From the NCBI RefSeq assembly GCF_019656315.1, contig NZ_BPLU01000073.1, forward strand, positions 62,001 to 126,000: a DNA stretch of 64,000 nucleotides, read 5' to 3'. Position numbers and translations under genes: made by a program. This stretch comes from Flavobacterium sp. UMI-01. Its GTDB lineage: Bacteria; Bacteroidota; Bacteroidia; Flavobacteriales; Flavobacteriaceae. Below, in pieces: positions 37,368 through 47,296 of the stretch; the first letter of the stretch is position 1; each line of letters starts with the position of its first letter. Below the pieces are notes generated by a model. That model searched no databases, was not told the origin of the DNA, and was given only the letters and a program-made list of their open reading frames with translations.

Positions 37368-37646
37368 ATGGAAACAGCTTCATTTATAGGTTTTTTTAAA
37401 ACCCTATTGTATATAATGGCCTTTTACTACATTTTTAAATTTTTGGCTCGAATATTTTTGCCAATATTATTGAAAAAAGCGGTAGAAAAAGCAGGTTCTA
37501 ATTTTCAGCAACAACAACAAACTAAGGATAACTCATGGAATAAAACCTCCTCAGCAGGAGATATTTATTACAAACCACCTACTTCAGGAAATCCTAAGTC
37601 CACTAAAAAAGTAGGGGATTATGTAGATTATGAAGAAATAGATTAA
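37368..37646 (+). CDS. DUF4834 small membrane protein
   Basis: This 92-residue protein has one membrane helix (about 8-36, FFKTLLYIMAFYYIFKFLA). A Gln-rich stretch (QQQQQ, about 47-51) follows, then a cytoplasmic tail that ends in VGDYVDYEEID. The tail motif GDIYYKPP...GDYVDYEEID is typical of DUF4834 proteins in flavobacteria. Function unknown. It precedes the YfhO gene by 47 bases. Confidence 0.8.
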   Translation: METASFIGFFKTLLYIMAFYYIFKFLARIFLPILLKKAVEKAGSNFQQQQQTKDNSWNKTSSAGDIYYKPPTSGNPKSTKKVGDYVDYEEID

Positions 37647-37693
37647 ATTTGCTCCTTAAGTTCCTTATTTAACCCTCTATAAATCGCTCAAAA

Positions 37694-40135
37694 TTGAAAG
37701 TTATACAAAAGTTTTACCCTCATGCTCTTGCCGTTTTAGGTTTTGTCCTTGTTTCACTTTTTTACTTTTATCCTGTTTTACAAGGCAAACAAATTTTTCA
37801 GTCTGATATTGCCCAATTTACGGGTATGGCAAAAGAGCAAAACGATTTTAGAGCTTTAGAACATCAAGAACCTTATTGGACCGATGCCGCTTTTGGCGGA
37901 ATGCCTACGTATCAATTAGGAGCTAAGTATCCTCATGATTATATTGGGGCGTTGGATGACATGATTCGGTTTTTGCCTCGTCCAGCAGATTATTTGTTTT
38001 TATATTTTCTAGGTTTTTATGGGTTGTTGTTGGTTTTTAAAATAGACACTTTAAAAGCTTTTTTAGGCGCAATAGCCTTTGGTTTTAGTACCTATCTGAT
38101 TATCATTTTGGGAGTGGGGCATAATGCTAAAGCGCATGCTATAGGGTATATGCCTTTGGTTGTTGCTGGGGTTATTTTGGTTTACCAACAAAAATATAAA
38201 ATAGGTGGGTTGCTCACATTGTTTGCAACGGCGTTAGAAATAAATGCCAATCACTTCCAAATGACCTATTACTTACTCATTTTTTTACTTATTCTCTCTA
38301 TTTTCTTTGTTTATATAGCTATAAAAAACAAAGAATTTAAACCCTTGTTTCAATCTTTTGGTGTATTGTTAGTTGCTGGAATTTTGGGAGTTGGGGCTAA
38401 TGCTACTAATTTATTAGCCACAGCGGAGTATGCAAATTTTAGTACACGAGGAAAAAGCGAGTTGACTTACAATCCTGATGGTTCAAAAACAACCGGTTCT
38501 AGTGCTTTAACCAAAGAATATATAACGGAATATAGTTATGGATTGACAGAAAGTTTTAACTTAATTGTTCCAAGACTTTTTGGTGGATCTAATAATGAAA
38601 ACGTGGGTACTGATAGCAAAATGTATGATTTTATGCTTTCAAAGGGGGTGCCTGCGAATCAAGCTGCTGATTTTGTTTCTGGTATGCCTACCTACTGGGG
38701 GGATCAACCTATCGTGGCGGCTCCTGCCTATATTGGTGCAGTCGTTTTCTTCTTGGCCGTTTTAGCACTTTTCATTGACGAACGAAAAATTAAATATGTT
38801 TTTCTTTCTGGGGCTATAGTGGCTCTAGTGTTGTCATGGGGAAAAAATTTCCCTGTTTTGACTGATTTTTTTATTGACAACGTTCCTATGTATAATAAAT
38901 TTAGAGCGGTATCCTCGATACAAGTAATTCTGGAGTTATGCTTTCCAGTCTTGGCTATTATGGGGTTACAATCTTTTTTTAATAGTCAAAAAGAACAACA
39001 ACAACAAGGATTACTTAAAAGTGCTGCTGTTTCCTTAGGAATTGTTATCCTCTTGTTTCTATGTAAAGGGATGTTTCATTTCTCGGGTGCTAGTGACACT
39101 TACTTTATGGAATCCTACGGTCCCGATTTTGTAGATGCATTGAAATCAGATAGAATGAGCATGTATAGTGCTGATTTATTGCGCACAGGTTTCTTTATTG
39201 CCGTTGTTTCGGCTATTTTGTGGTTTTTTATCAAAAATAAACTGTCTCAAAATACCGCTCTGATTTTGGTAGGATTGTTTATGATATCCGATTTGTTTTT
39301 TGTGGACAAAAGATATGTTGACGCCAAAGATTTTATTAGCGGTCGCGAAGTAGCAGTTCCGTTTCAAGAAACACCTTCGGACGCACAAATTTTGAAAGAT
39401 ACTTCACATTATAGAGTTTTTGAAGTAAATGGTAATTTTTCAAGTGCTAGAGCATCTTATTTTCATAAGTCGATTGGAGGTTATCACGCCGCTAAACCTA
39501 GACGAGTTCAGCAGCTATTTGACTACCAAATTGCTAAAAGCAATATGGAAGTGTTGAATATGTTGAATGTAAAATATATTATTCAAACTGATAAAGAAGG
39601 AAACGAATTCCCGACAATTAATCCAAATGCAAATGGAAATGCATGGTTTGTTCACGATGTAAAATTGGTAAATAAAGCTAATGACGAAATGCGTGCTTTA
39701 GAGAAATACAACACCAAAATTGTGGGGGTTTTTAATATTCAAAAATACGGGCATAAGTTTAGAAATGCGCGTTTGAAAAAGAATTTGGATACTACAGGAA
39801 CCATCCAATTAAATGTTTATAAACCTAATTATTTAAAATATACAGCCGAAACCAAACAGGAAGGGTTGGCGGTTTTCTCTGAAATTTATTATGAAAAAGG
39901 ATGGAATGCCTATATAGATGGGGAATTGACAGACCATTTTCCAGTAAATTATGTCCTAAGAGCCATGATGGTTCCTCCAGGTAAACACACCATCGAATTC
40001 AAGTTTGAACCTCAGGTGATTAAAACAGGTAGCACCATCACCTTAATCAGTTATGGCTGTATTTTGTTACTCATTATTGGAGGAATCTATTTTGAAAGAA
40101 AGAGAAAGTTGACAACCAAAGAAGGGGTTGAATAA
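37694..40135 (+). CDS. YfhO-family multi-spanning membrane protein
   Basis: This 813-residue protein has about 13 predicted membrane helices. The first is at 10-28 (HALAVLGFVLVSLFYFYPV), followed by a periplasmic loop with IFQSDIAQFTGMAKEQ and AFGGMPTYQLGAKYP. The C-terminal part (about 540-790) is soluble, ending in a last helix near 780-800. This is the YfhO (PF09586) architecture, related to lipid-linked sugar transferases of the GT-C type, probably acting in glycolipid or polymer decoration. The start is a TTG at 37694: an in-frame TAA at 37670-37672 and no closer ATG force this. The next gene starts 1 base after its stop. Confidence 0.85.
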   Translation: MKVIQKFYPHALAVLGFVLVSLFYFYPVLQGKQIFQSDIAQFTGMAKEQNDFRALEHQEPYWTDAAFGGMPTYQLGAKYPHDYIGALDDMIRFLPRPADYLFLYFLGFYGLLLVFKIDTLKAFLGAIAFGFSTYLIIILGVGHNAKAHAIGYMPLVVAGVILVYQQKYKIGGLLTLFATALEINANHFQMTYYLLIFLLILSIFFVYIAIKNKEFKPLFQSFGVLLVAGILGVGANATNLLATAEYANFSTRGKSELTYNPDGSKTTGSSALTKEYITEYSYGLTESFNLIVPRLFGGSNNENVGTDSKMYDFMLSKGVPANQAADFVSGMPTYWGDQPIVAAPAYIGAVVFFLAVLALFIDERKIKYVFLSGAIVALVLSWGKNFPVLTDFFIDNVPMYNKFRAVSSIQVILELCFPVLAIMGLQSFFNSQKEQQQQGLLKSAAVSLGIVILLFLCKGMFHFSGASDTYFMESYGPDFVDALKSDRMSMYSADLLRTGFFIAVVSAILWFFIKNKLSQNTALILVGLFMISDLFFVDKRYVDAKDFISGREVAVPFQETPSDAQILKDTSHYRVFEVNGNFSSARASYFHKSIGGYHAAKPRRVQQLFDYQIAKSNMEVLNMLNVKYIIQTDKEGNEFPTINPNANGNAWFVHDVKLVNKANDEMRALEKYNTKIVGVFNIQKYGHKFRNARLKKNLDTTGTIQLNVYKPNYLKYTAETKQEGLAVFSEIYYEKGWNAYIDGELTDHFPVNYVLRAMMVPPGKHTIEFKFEPQVIKTGSTITLISYGCILLLIIGGIYFERKRKLTTKEGVE

Positions 40136-40136
40136 A

Positions 40137-41465
40137 ATGGAAAATCTTTCTTTTGATAAAAATAATAAGTATAGTGAACTAAAAAAAGTTCTTATTGTTA
40201 CTTATTATTGGCCACCAGCTGGAGGTCCAGGTGTGCAACGATGGTTAAAATTTGTAAAATATTTGCCTGATTTTGGGGTACAACCTATTGTGTATGTTCC
40301 TGAAAATCCTACTTATCCTATTGTGGATGAAAAGTTAGCAGTTGATGTTTCCCCTAAAGCCATCATTCTTAAAAATCCTATTTTTGAACCCTACCAACTG
40401 GCTTCTTTTTTTTCAAAAAATAAAACAAAGAAAATCAGTTCTGGGATTATTCCCAATAAAAAGAAGCAAACCACTCTGGATAAAGTTTTTCTCTGGATTC
40501 GAGGAAATATTTTTATTCCAGATGCTCGTGTTTTTTGGGTCAAACCATCGGTTTCGTTTTTAGAAAAATACATTCAGGAACATCAAATTGAGACGATAAT
40601 TACTTCGGGTCCTCCTCATAGTTTACATCTTATTGGGATGGAATTGAAGCAAAAGTTAGGTGTTAAGTGGTTTGCTGATTTTCGTGACCCTTGGACAACC
40701 ATTGGTTACCATAAATCACTTCGCTTGTCTCGATTTGCAGCTCAAAAACACAAAAAGTTAGAGAAACAAGTACTGAATTCAGCCGATACCATTATAGTTA
40801 CTAGTAAAACCACTAAAACCGAATTTCAGCAATTGACTTCGAAGCCCATAGCAGTAATTACTAATGGATATGATGTAGAGCCTGTTGGAAATCAAATGTT
40901 GGATACGTCCTTTAGTTTGGCGCATATAGGTTCTTTTTTATCCGAAAGAAATCCCAAGATTTTGTGGGAAAGTTTGAAAGAGTTAACCACGGAAATCCCT
41001 GATTTTAAGAAATATCTCGAAATCAAGTTACTTGGTGCAGTGAGTCAGGAAGTTCTAGAAACCATTTCACAATTTGGGTTAGATGTATTTGTGAATAAAT
41101 TGGGTTATGTTTCACATGAGGAAGCGATTGCTCATCAAAAAAAATCTCAGGTATTGTTGCTTATCGAAATTGATTCTCAAGACACCAAAAGTATTATTCC
41201 AGGGAAATTATTTGAATATATGGTATCCAATCGTCCAATTATGGCAATAGGTCCAAGAGATTCTGATTTTGCAGAAATTATAACGGGAACCAATACGGGA
41301 GTATTTTTTACTTATGATGAAAAAGAAAGATTAAAAAAACAAATTCAGTTTTATTACAATCACTTTTTGGAAGGAAAATTACAATCACACGGAATAGGTT
41401 TACAAAAATATTCTAGAAAGAATTTGACTAAGGAATTGGCAACTCTTCTGGCCACTAACTCATAA
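40137..41465 (+). CDS. Glycosyltransferase family 4-like protein
   Basis: This 442-residue GT-B enzyme has an N-terminal Rossmann half with VLIVTYYWPPAGGPGVQRWLK (here split as a Gly-rich loop after YYWPPAGG) and WFADFRDPWT. Its C-terminal half has AHIGSFLSERNP, LGYVSHEEAI and IIPGKLFEYMVSNRPIMAIG, where the Glu in KLFEYM contacts the nucleotide sugar as in family 4. It transfers a sugar to a lipid or polysaccharide acceptor; sugar and acceptor unknown. I prefer the ATG at 40137 over the TTG at 40128, which overlaps the yfhO stop. Confidence 0.88.
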   Translation: MENLSFDKNNKYSELKKVLIVTYYWPPAGGPGVQRWLKFVKYLPDFGVQPIVYVPENPTYPIVDEKLAVDVSPKAIILKNPIFEPYQLASFFSKNKTKKISSGIIPNKKKQTTLDKVFLWIRGNIFIPDARVFWVKPSVSFLEKYIQEHQIETIITSGPPHSLHLIGMELKQKLGVKWFADFRDPWTTIGYHKSLRLSRFAAQKHKKLEKQVLNSADTIIVTSKTTKTEFQQLTSKPIAVITNGYDVEPVGNQMLDTSFSLAHIGSFLSERNPKILWESLKELTTEIPDFKKYLEIKLLGAVSQEVLETISQFGLDVFVNKLGYVSHEEAIAHQKKSQVLLLIEIDSQDTKSIIPGKLFEYMVSNRPIMAIGPRDSDFAEIITGTNTGVFFTYDEKERLKKQIQFYYNHFLEGKLQSHGIGLQKYSRKNLTKELATLLATNS

Positions 41466-41480
41466 TCTCTAACTACATTA

Positions 41481-42944
41481 ATGGGAATCGTTTTAAATCA
41501 GTCATTAAAAAATACCATCATTACTTACTTAGGGTTTGGAGTGGGAGCTATCAATACCTTGTATTTGTATCCTGTTTTTCTTGGGGCAACTTATTATGCG
41601 GTTGCAAATTATATTCTATCGGCGGCTAATGTAATTATGCCTTTGTTTGCGATTGGAATGCAAAATACCTTGGTAAAATATTATACCCAATACAACACTG
41701 AGGAAGAAAGAGAACGGTTTTTATCGTTTACCGTATTATTTCCACTCGTATTGTGTGTCCCTTTGGGACTTTTAGGCTTGTTGTATTATGATGACATTAT
41801 CTATTTTGTTTCTAAGAAAAACCCTGTTGTTAGAGAATTCATTTGGTTGATTCCGTTTATTGGGCTGTGCATGGCGTATTTTGAAATTTTTTATGCTTGG
41901 GCCAGAGTACACATGCATTCGGTTTTTGGGAACTTTATTAAAGAAGTGGGGTTACGAATTTTTTCACTTTTGGCTCTAATAGGCGTTTATTATAAATGGA
42001 TTACGGTAGTGGATTTTGTATATGTTACAGCCGGCATCTATTTTCTTGCTTTGATTGTAACGATGTGGTATGCCTTCCGAATTAAACAGCCTAATTTTCA
42101 GTTTACAATTCCTCAAAATGTAAAAGAAATTTTAGAATATACCTTTTACATTATTTTGTCAGGGAGTGTGGCCAATTTGCTTTTAGACGGAGACAAAATT
42201 ATGTTGAATCAATACATGCTGATTGATAATATCGCTTACTATTCGGTAGCGACATATATTGCTTTGGTTATTTCCGTTCCTAGTCGTGCGATGCATCAAA
42301 TTGTTTATCCTATTACAGCCAAGTTGATGCATGAAGATAAACATGATGAATTGAATGATTTGTATAAAAAAACGTCCATCAATCTTCAAGTTGTAGGTGG
42401 ATTTGTGATGTTGTGTATTTTTGTCAATATCAATCAGATGTATGAGTTGGTCCCAAAAGAATACAGCGGGGGTATTGTGGTTGTATTTATGATTGGTCTC
42501 TCTAAATATTTTGATTTGATTTTAGGAAATAACAATGCGATTATCTTTAATTCCAAATACTATCGAACGGTATTGTTTTTGGGGTTGCTATTGGTTTTCT
42601 TGACAATTGGATTAAACATGTTTTTTATACCTCGTTACGGAATTATAGGTTCGGCTTTTGCTACGTTACTATCTATCACCCTATATAGTTTGGCAAAGTT
42701 GCTTTTTGTAGTCAAAAGGATGCATTTGTATCCTTTCACGAAACAAAATATATGGTCGCTTTTGCTCACCTTTGTTGTGTTTTTGGCCTTTTATTTCTGG
42801 GATTTCCCTGTTTATCCTTTAGTGGGAATTGTCTTAAAATCAATACTTGTTACCCTCGTATACTTGTATCTAAATTATAAATTTGCTATCTCACCAGAGA
42901 TTAACGAGGTTATAAATGGACTAGTAAAGAGAATTAAAAAGTAA
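41481..42944 (+). CDS. Polysaccharide flippase-like (MOP superfamily) membrane protein
   Basis: This 487-residue protein has about 12-14 membrane helices. The N-terminal NTIITYLGFGVGAINTLYLYP and the Asp-containing loop GDKIMLNQYM match the Wzx/RfbX-like family that flips lipid-linked oligosaccharides. The gap to the glycosyltransferase gene is 15 bases, so the two likely serve the same glycan. It ends near a convergent dienelactone hydrolase gene with no strong terminator visible. Confidence 0.85.
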   Translation: MGIVLNQSLKNTIITYLGFGVGAINTLYLYPVFLGATYYAVANYILSAANVIMPLFAIGMQNTLVKYYTQYNTEEERERFLSFTVLFPLVLCVPLGLLGLLYYDDIIYFVSKKNPVVREFIWLIPFIGLCMAYFEIFYAWARVHMHSVFGNFIKEVGLRIFSLLALIGVYYKWITVVDFVYVTAGIYFLALIVTMWYAFRIKQPNFQFTIPQNVKEILEYTFYIILSGSVANLLLDGDKIMLNQYMLIDNIAYYSVATYIALVISVPSRAMHQIVYPITAKLMHEDKHDELNDLYKKTSINLQVVGGFVMLCIFVNINQMYELVPKEYSGGIVVVFMIGLSKYFDLILGNNNAIIFNSKYYRTVLFLGLLLVFLTIGLNMFFIPRYGIIGSAFATLLSITLYSLAKLLFVVKRMHLYPFTKQNIWSLLLTFVVFLAFYFWDFPVYPLVGIVLKSILVTLVYLYLNYKFAISPEINEVINGLVKRIKK

Positions 42945-42972
42945 TCGATGTACACCGTATAAACGGGATTCA

Positions 42973-43860
42973 CTATTTTAAATTTTCTTTAAAAAAGTCA
43001 ATAGTTCTCATCCAAGCCAATGTGGCTGCCTGCTCGTCATAACGTGGCGTAGTGTTGTTATGAAATCCATGATTCACTTTGGGATAAATATAAGCGGTGT
43101 GTTTGATGTTGTTAGCTTTTAACACCTTCTCATATTTTGTCCAACCTTCATTAACACGTGTATCCAACTCGGCATAATGAATTAATAATGGTGCTTTGAT
43201 TAAAGCAGCTTCTTCATCTGTGGGTTGTCCACCATAAAAAGGAACTGCTGCTCCTAAACCAGGGAGTTTTACCGCCATCATATTTGAAATCCAACCACCA
43301 AAGCAAAACCCCACAACACCTATTTTTCCGTTGCATTGAGGATGTGATTGTAAATAATGAAAAGCAGCTATAAAGTCTTCGAGCATTTCGTTTTTGTCAC
43401 GTTTTTTTTGCAATTCTCTACCATCATCATCATTACCAGGATATCCTCCAAGTGGTGAAAGTGCATCTGGTGCAAGACTGATAAATCCTTCTAAAGCAGC
43501 TCGGCGATTGACATCTTCAATATAAGGGTTCAGTCCTCTGTTTTCGTGAACAACAATAATTCCGGGTAGTTTTCCTTTGTTTTTTTTAGGAATTGAAAGC
43601 AAACCTTTTATTTGTCCGCCTCCTTTAGGGGAGTTGTAAGTGATATAATCAGATTCTAATCTTGGGTCGTCTTTTGGGACTAAAATAGTATCGATATAGT
43701 TAGGAGTCATAAAGCTTAAAAGTGCTCCTACTGTCACACTTCCTATGGCATATACAGAAAGTTTTTCTACAAATTGTCTTCGGCCTATTTTATTGTGGGC
43801 ATAATCATCATATAAGTCAAAAACTTCTTGACTGATATCTTCTTTTTTAAGGTTACTCAT
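42973..43860 (-). CDS. Dienelactone hydrolase family protein with Tat-like N-terminus
   Basis: This 295-residue alpha/beta hydrolase has the catalytic Cys in VVGFCFGGWI, an Asp in HYAELDTRVN and the His in KVNHGFHNNT, the Cys-Asp-His triad of DLH. It also has IIVVHENRGLNPYIEDVNRR (oxyanion region). The first 60 residues form a polar stretch, then GRRQFVEKL, then a hydrophobic helix (SVYAIGSVTVGALLSFMT). This looks like a twin-arginine signal or anchor. The natural substrate is unknown; DLH relatives act on varied esters. Confidence 0.85.
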   Translation of the reverse strand: MSNLKKEDISQEVFDLYDDYAHNKIGRRQFVEKLSVYAIGSVTVGALLSFMTPNYIDTILVPKDDPRLESDYITYNSPKGGGQIKGLLSIPKKNKGKLPGIIVVHENRGLNPYIEDVNRRAALEGFISLAPDALSPLGGYPGNDDDGRELQKKRDKNEMLEDFIAAFHYLQSHPQCNGKIGVVGFCFGGWISNMMAVKLPGLGAAVPFYGGQPTDEEAALIKAPLLIHYAELDTRVNEGWTKYEKVLKANNIKHTAYIYPKVNHGFHNNTTPRYDEQAATLAWMRTIDFFKENLK

Positions 43861-44040
43861 TGTTTATGCATTTAATGTTATTATTTCTCAAAAAATGTTT
43901 GTAACTAATTTTACTAGTACTTTAAATTAACTGATAAACTATAAAAATAAGGAAATAAAATTGGTTTTCAGTTTAGACTAGAGTAATTAGTTTTAATCGG
44001 TTTTCGTTCCCGATTGTAAAACTGTGCATACACTGATTTT

Positions 44041-44295
44041 TTATTTACGAACTTGATTATAAACAAGCATCATTTCGTGATAATAATGATCAATTTCTTC
44101 TTTAGAATTCACCTCTTGTGGTAAGGCTCTTGCTATCGTTGTTCGAAGTCCACTACCTACAAAAAAAATGTAAGCTTAATTACTATGTGCAGAAAAGTTA
44201 TTGTTAGCTAATACCTTGTTAGCTGCGTCTCCTATATCCTTTAGTGAATTCATTAAAGTTCCGTCTAAGTCAAAGATTACCGCTTTGTAGTTCAT
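44041..44295 (-). pseudogene. Broken HAD-family phosphatase gene (phosphoglycolate phosphatase-like)
   Basis: From ATG at 44295 the minus strand reads MNYKAVIFDLDGTLMNSLKD and then IGDAANKVLANNNFSAHSN, a clear HAD motif I (DLDGT) with Gph-like continuation. It is stopped by TAA at 44176-44178 (39 codons). The same frame then continues FFVGSGLRTTIARALP and SKEEIDHYYHEMMLVYNQVR to a second stop at 44041-44043. Gph proteins have about 215 residues; the C-terminal two thirds with motifs II-IV are absent. So the gene has a nonsense mutation and a 3' deletion. It begins 5 bases after the uvrA stop and was probably once co-transcribed with uvrA. Confidence 0.85.
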
Positions 44296-44300
44296 GCTTT

Positions 44301-47090
44301 TTAGTTTAATTTCTCTTTCAAATACTTCGCAGTAACTGACTTTTTGTTTTTGATAATTTCTTCGGGTGTTCCTTCGGCCAAGAGTTGTCCGCCATTTTCA
44401 CCGCCTTCAGGTCCTAGATCAATAATCCAATCGGCACATTTTATCAAATCGAGATTGTGTTCAATCACTAAAATGGAATGTCCTTTTTCAATCAAAGCAT
44501 CAAAGGAAGCCATTAGTTTTTTGATGTCGTGGAAATGCAATCCAGTGGTTGGTTCATCAAATACGAAAAGTGCTTTCTCCTTAGTAGCTCCTTTGACCAA
44601 GAAAGAAGCCAACTTGATACGCTGTGCTTCACCCCCAGAAAGAGTAGAGGAGGACTGCCCTAATTGTACATAGCCCAAACCTACATCTTGTAAAGGTTTC
44701 AGTTTTTGGGTGATTTTAGTTTGTTTGTTTTTTTCAAAAAAAGCAACGGCATCGTCTATTGTCATGGTCAATACATCATGGATATTTTTGCCTTCAAATT
44801 GGACTTCCAGAATGTCTTTCTTGAAACGTTTGCCTCCACAAGTTTCGCAAGGCAATTGCACATCGGCCATAAAAACCATTTCTACATTGATAGTTCCTTC
44901 ACCACTACAGGTTTCACAACGACCTGCATCTACATTAAAAGAAAAATGTTTAGGCAAATACCCTCTTAATTTGGATAACTTTTCTTTGGCATACAAATCC
45001 CTAATATCATCATAAGCTTTGATATAAGTAACCGGATTAGAACGCGAGCTACGACCTATGGGATTTTGATCGACATATTCAATGTGTCGGATATGAGCAA
45101 AAGAACCTTTTAGTTCGCTAAATTGACCTGCTTTTTCACCAGCATTATCCAGTTTTTTTTGCATCGCTGGAAAAAGGATTTTCTTAACCAAAGTACTTTT
45201 TCCACTTCCCGAAACTCCTGTGATGACAGTTAGTACGTCAAGTGGGAATTTGACGTTGATGTTTTTCAGATTGTTTTCACGAGCCCCAATTATTTCGATA
45301 TAATTTTTAAAAGAACGTCGTTTTTGAGGGATTGCAATACTCAAATCGCCGTTCAAATATTTTGCTGTAAGTGAAGTAGATTTTAAAATTTCATTGTAAG
45401 TGCCTTGTGCCACTAGATTTCCACCAAAAGTTCCCGCTTCAGGACCAATATCTATAATCATATCGGCTGCTTTCATGATGTCTTCATCGTGTTCAACTAC
45501 AATGACTGTATTTCCTAAATCACGTAAGGACAATAAAACTTGGATTAATCGCTCCGAATCTTTGGGATGTAACCCAATACTTGGCTCGTCTAAAATGTAC
45601 ATGGAGCCCACTAAGCTACTTCCTAATGAAGTGGCTAAGTTAATGCGTTGGGATTCTCCACCTGATAGGGATGCCGAGTTTCGGTTTAATGTTAAGTAGC
45701 TCAATCCCACTTGCGTCAGGAAAGAGAGTCGGTTATTAATTTCAATCAACAATCGTTTGGCGATTTGCTGTTCGTATTTATTTAATTCCAGGTTTTTGAA
45801 AAAATCAACCAGATGCTGAATAGGTAAATCAACTAATTCCGAAACGGTTTTGCCGTTAATTTTCACATAATTGGCTTCATCTCGTAGTCGTTTTCCTTTA
45901 CACGCATGGCATTTTGTTTTACCTCGGTAACGGGATAACATGACACGGTTTTGAATCTTGTAATTTTTTTCTTCTAATTCTTTAAAAAAATCGTTGAGTC
46001 CTTGAAAATAACTATTCCCTGTCCAAATCAATTCTTTTTGAGCTTCTGTCAGTTCGAAGTAGGGTTTGTGTATCGGAAAATCAAATTTATAAGCGTGTTT
46101 GATTAATTCATCTTTGTACCAACTCATACTTTCGCCTCTCCATGGGAAAATAGCGCTTTCATATACAGATAAAGAGGTGTTAGGTATCACTAGTTCAGCG
46201 TCGATACCAATAATATTTCCGTAGCCTTCACATACTGGACAAGCTCCGTAAGGATTATTAAAACTGAACAAATGCACATTAGGTTCTAAAAAAGAAATCC
46301 CATCCAATTCAAAATTATTGGAATAATCGAAGCGTTTATTTGTTTTTACTTCTTGCAGATAGCAAATGCCTTTTCCTTCATAAAAAGCAGTTTGTACCGC
46401 ATCCGCTAGTCGGTTATAGAATTCCTCATCGTCTTTCACCACAATTCGGTCAATGATAAGGGTTACATCTTGATTGTCTAATGAGTGTTGGTCAATTTCG
46501 TCAATACGAACCATTTGGTCATTTACCAATATTCGGGCAAAACCTTGTTGGAGTAAGACTTTGAGCTTGTCTTCCAATTTTCTTCCATCTTCTAAATGAA
46601 TAGGAGCAAGGAGTAACCATCTACTACCTATTTCTAGGGCTTTAACATCATTGATAACGTCTGTTACGGTGTTTTTTTTCACTTCTTGTCCTGAAACAGG
46701 AGAGTAGGTCCGGCCAATACGAGCAAATAATAATTTGATATAATCGTAAATTTCGGTTGAGGTTCCTACAGTAGAGCGTGCATTAGTAGTGTTTACTTTT
46801 TGTTCAATAGCAATAGCAGGAGCGATTCCTTTGATGTATTCCACTTTAGGTTTGTCTAAACGGCCTAAGAATTGTCGGGCATAAGAGGACAAACTTTCTA
46901 CATAGCGTCGTTGTCCTTCGGCATACAAAGTATCAAAGGCCAAACTCGATTTTCCAGAGCCTGATAGACCAGTAATCACCACCAATTGATTTCGTGGAAT
47001 AGCCACATCCACATTTTTAAGGTTGTGTACTTGAGCACCTTTGATAATAATGTTTTTCTTTGGGTCTAATGTAGAAAGGTCAACTTGCAT
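44301..47090 (-). CDS. uvrA: UvrABC excinuclease subunit A
   Basis: This 929-residue ABC ATPase finds bulky DNA lesions and loads UvrB for nucleotide excision repair. It has two nucleotide-binding domains with Walker A motifs GLSGSGKSSLAFDTLY and GVSGSGKSTLVKKIL, ABC signatures LSGGESQRINLA and LSGGEAQRIKLA, and Cys zinc clusters CPVCEGYG/CHACKGKR and CETCSGEG/CETCGGKR. I start at ATG 47090 (MQVDLSTLDPK), because a TACTTTTG promoter box (47109-47116, minus) would lie within the longer frame from 47111. The broken phosphatase gene follows. Confidence 0.97.
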   Translation of the reverse strand: MQVDLSTLDPKKNIIIKGAQVHNLKNVDVAIPRNQLVVITGLSGSGKSSLAFDTLYAEGQRRYVESLSSYARQFLGRLDKPKVEYIKGIAPAIAIEQKVNTTNARSTVGTSTEIYDYIKLLFARIGRTYSPVSGQEVKKNTVTDVINDVKALEIGSRWLLLAPIHLEDGRKLEDKLKVLLQQGFARILVNDQMVRIDEIDQHSLDNQDVTLIIDRIVVKDDEEFYNRLADAVQTAFYEGKGICYLQEVKTNKRFDYSNNFELDGISFLEPNVHLFSFNNPYGACPVCEGYGNIIGIDAELVIPNTSLSVYESAIFPWRGESMSWYKDELIKHAYKFDFPIHKPYFELTEAQKELIWTGNSYFQGLNDFFKELEEKNYKIQNRVMLSRYRGKTKCHACKGKRLRDEANYVKINGKTVSELVDLPIQHLVDFFKNLELNKYEQQIAKRLLIEINNRLSFLTQVGLSYLTLNRNSASLSGGESQRINLATSLGSSLVGSMYILDEPSIGLHPKDSERLIQVLLSLRDLGNTVIVVEHDEDIMKAADMIIDIGPEAGTFGGNLVAQGTYNEILKSTSLTAKYLNGDLSIAIPQKRRSFKNYIEIIGARENNLKNINVKFPLDVLTVITGVSGSGKSTLVKKILFPAMQKKLDNAGEKAGQFSELKGSFAHIRHIEYVDQNPIGRSSRSNPVTYIKAYDDIRDLYAKEKLSKLRGYLPKHFSFNVDAGRCETCSGEGTINVEMVFMADVQLPCETCGGKRFKKDILEVQFEGKNIHDVLTMTIDDAVAFFEKNKQTKITQKLKPLQDVGLGYVQLGQSSSTLSGGEAQRIKLASFLVKGATKEKALFVFDEPTTGLHFHDIKKLMASFDALIEKGHSILVIEHNLDLIKCADWIIDLGPEGGENGGQLLAEGTPEEIIKNKKSVTAKYLKEKLN

Positions 47091-47108
47091 AGTTAATGGA
47101 AATTTGCA

Positions 47109-47116
47109 CAAAAGTA
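47109..47116 (-). promoter_or_regulatory. Candidate -7 box of uvrA
   Basis: Minus-strand TACTTTTG matches TAnnTTTG, 18 bases from the ATG at 47090, implying a short leader. No clear -33 TTG. Confidence 0.5.
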
Positions 47117-47296
47117 AGCAATTTTAGAGAGAGAATGGAAGGTAAACGATTCCTAAATTTTAAGAATAACTTTCGTTTTTGGACTTGATAAAATGTTTTT
47201 TTTAGATTTTATTCTTGTATAGTTATTATAACGCTATTTTTTAGGACTGAATTCTTTTTTAATTTTAAATTTACCTAAATCAAAACGAAACCAACA

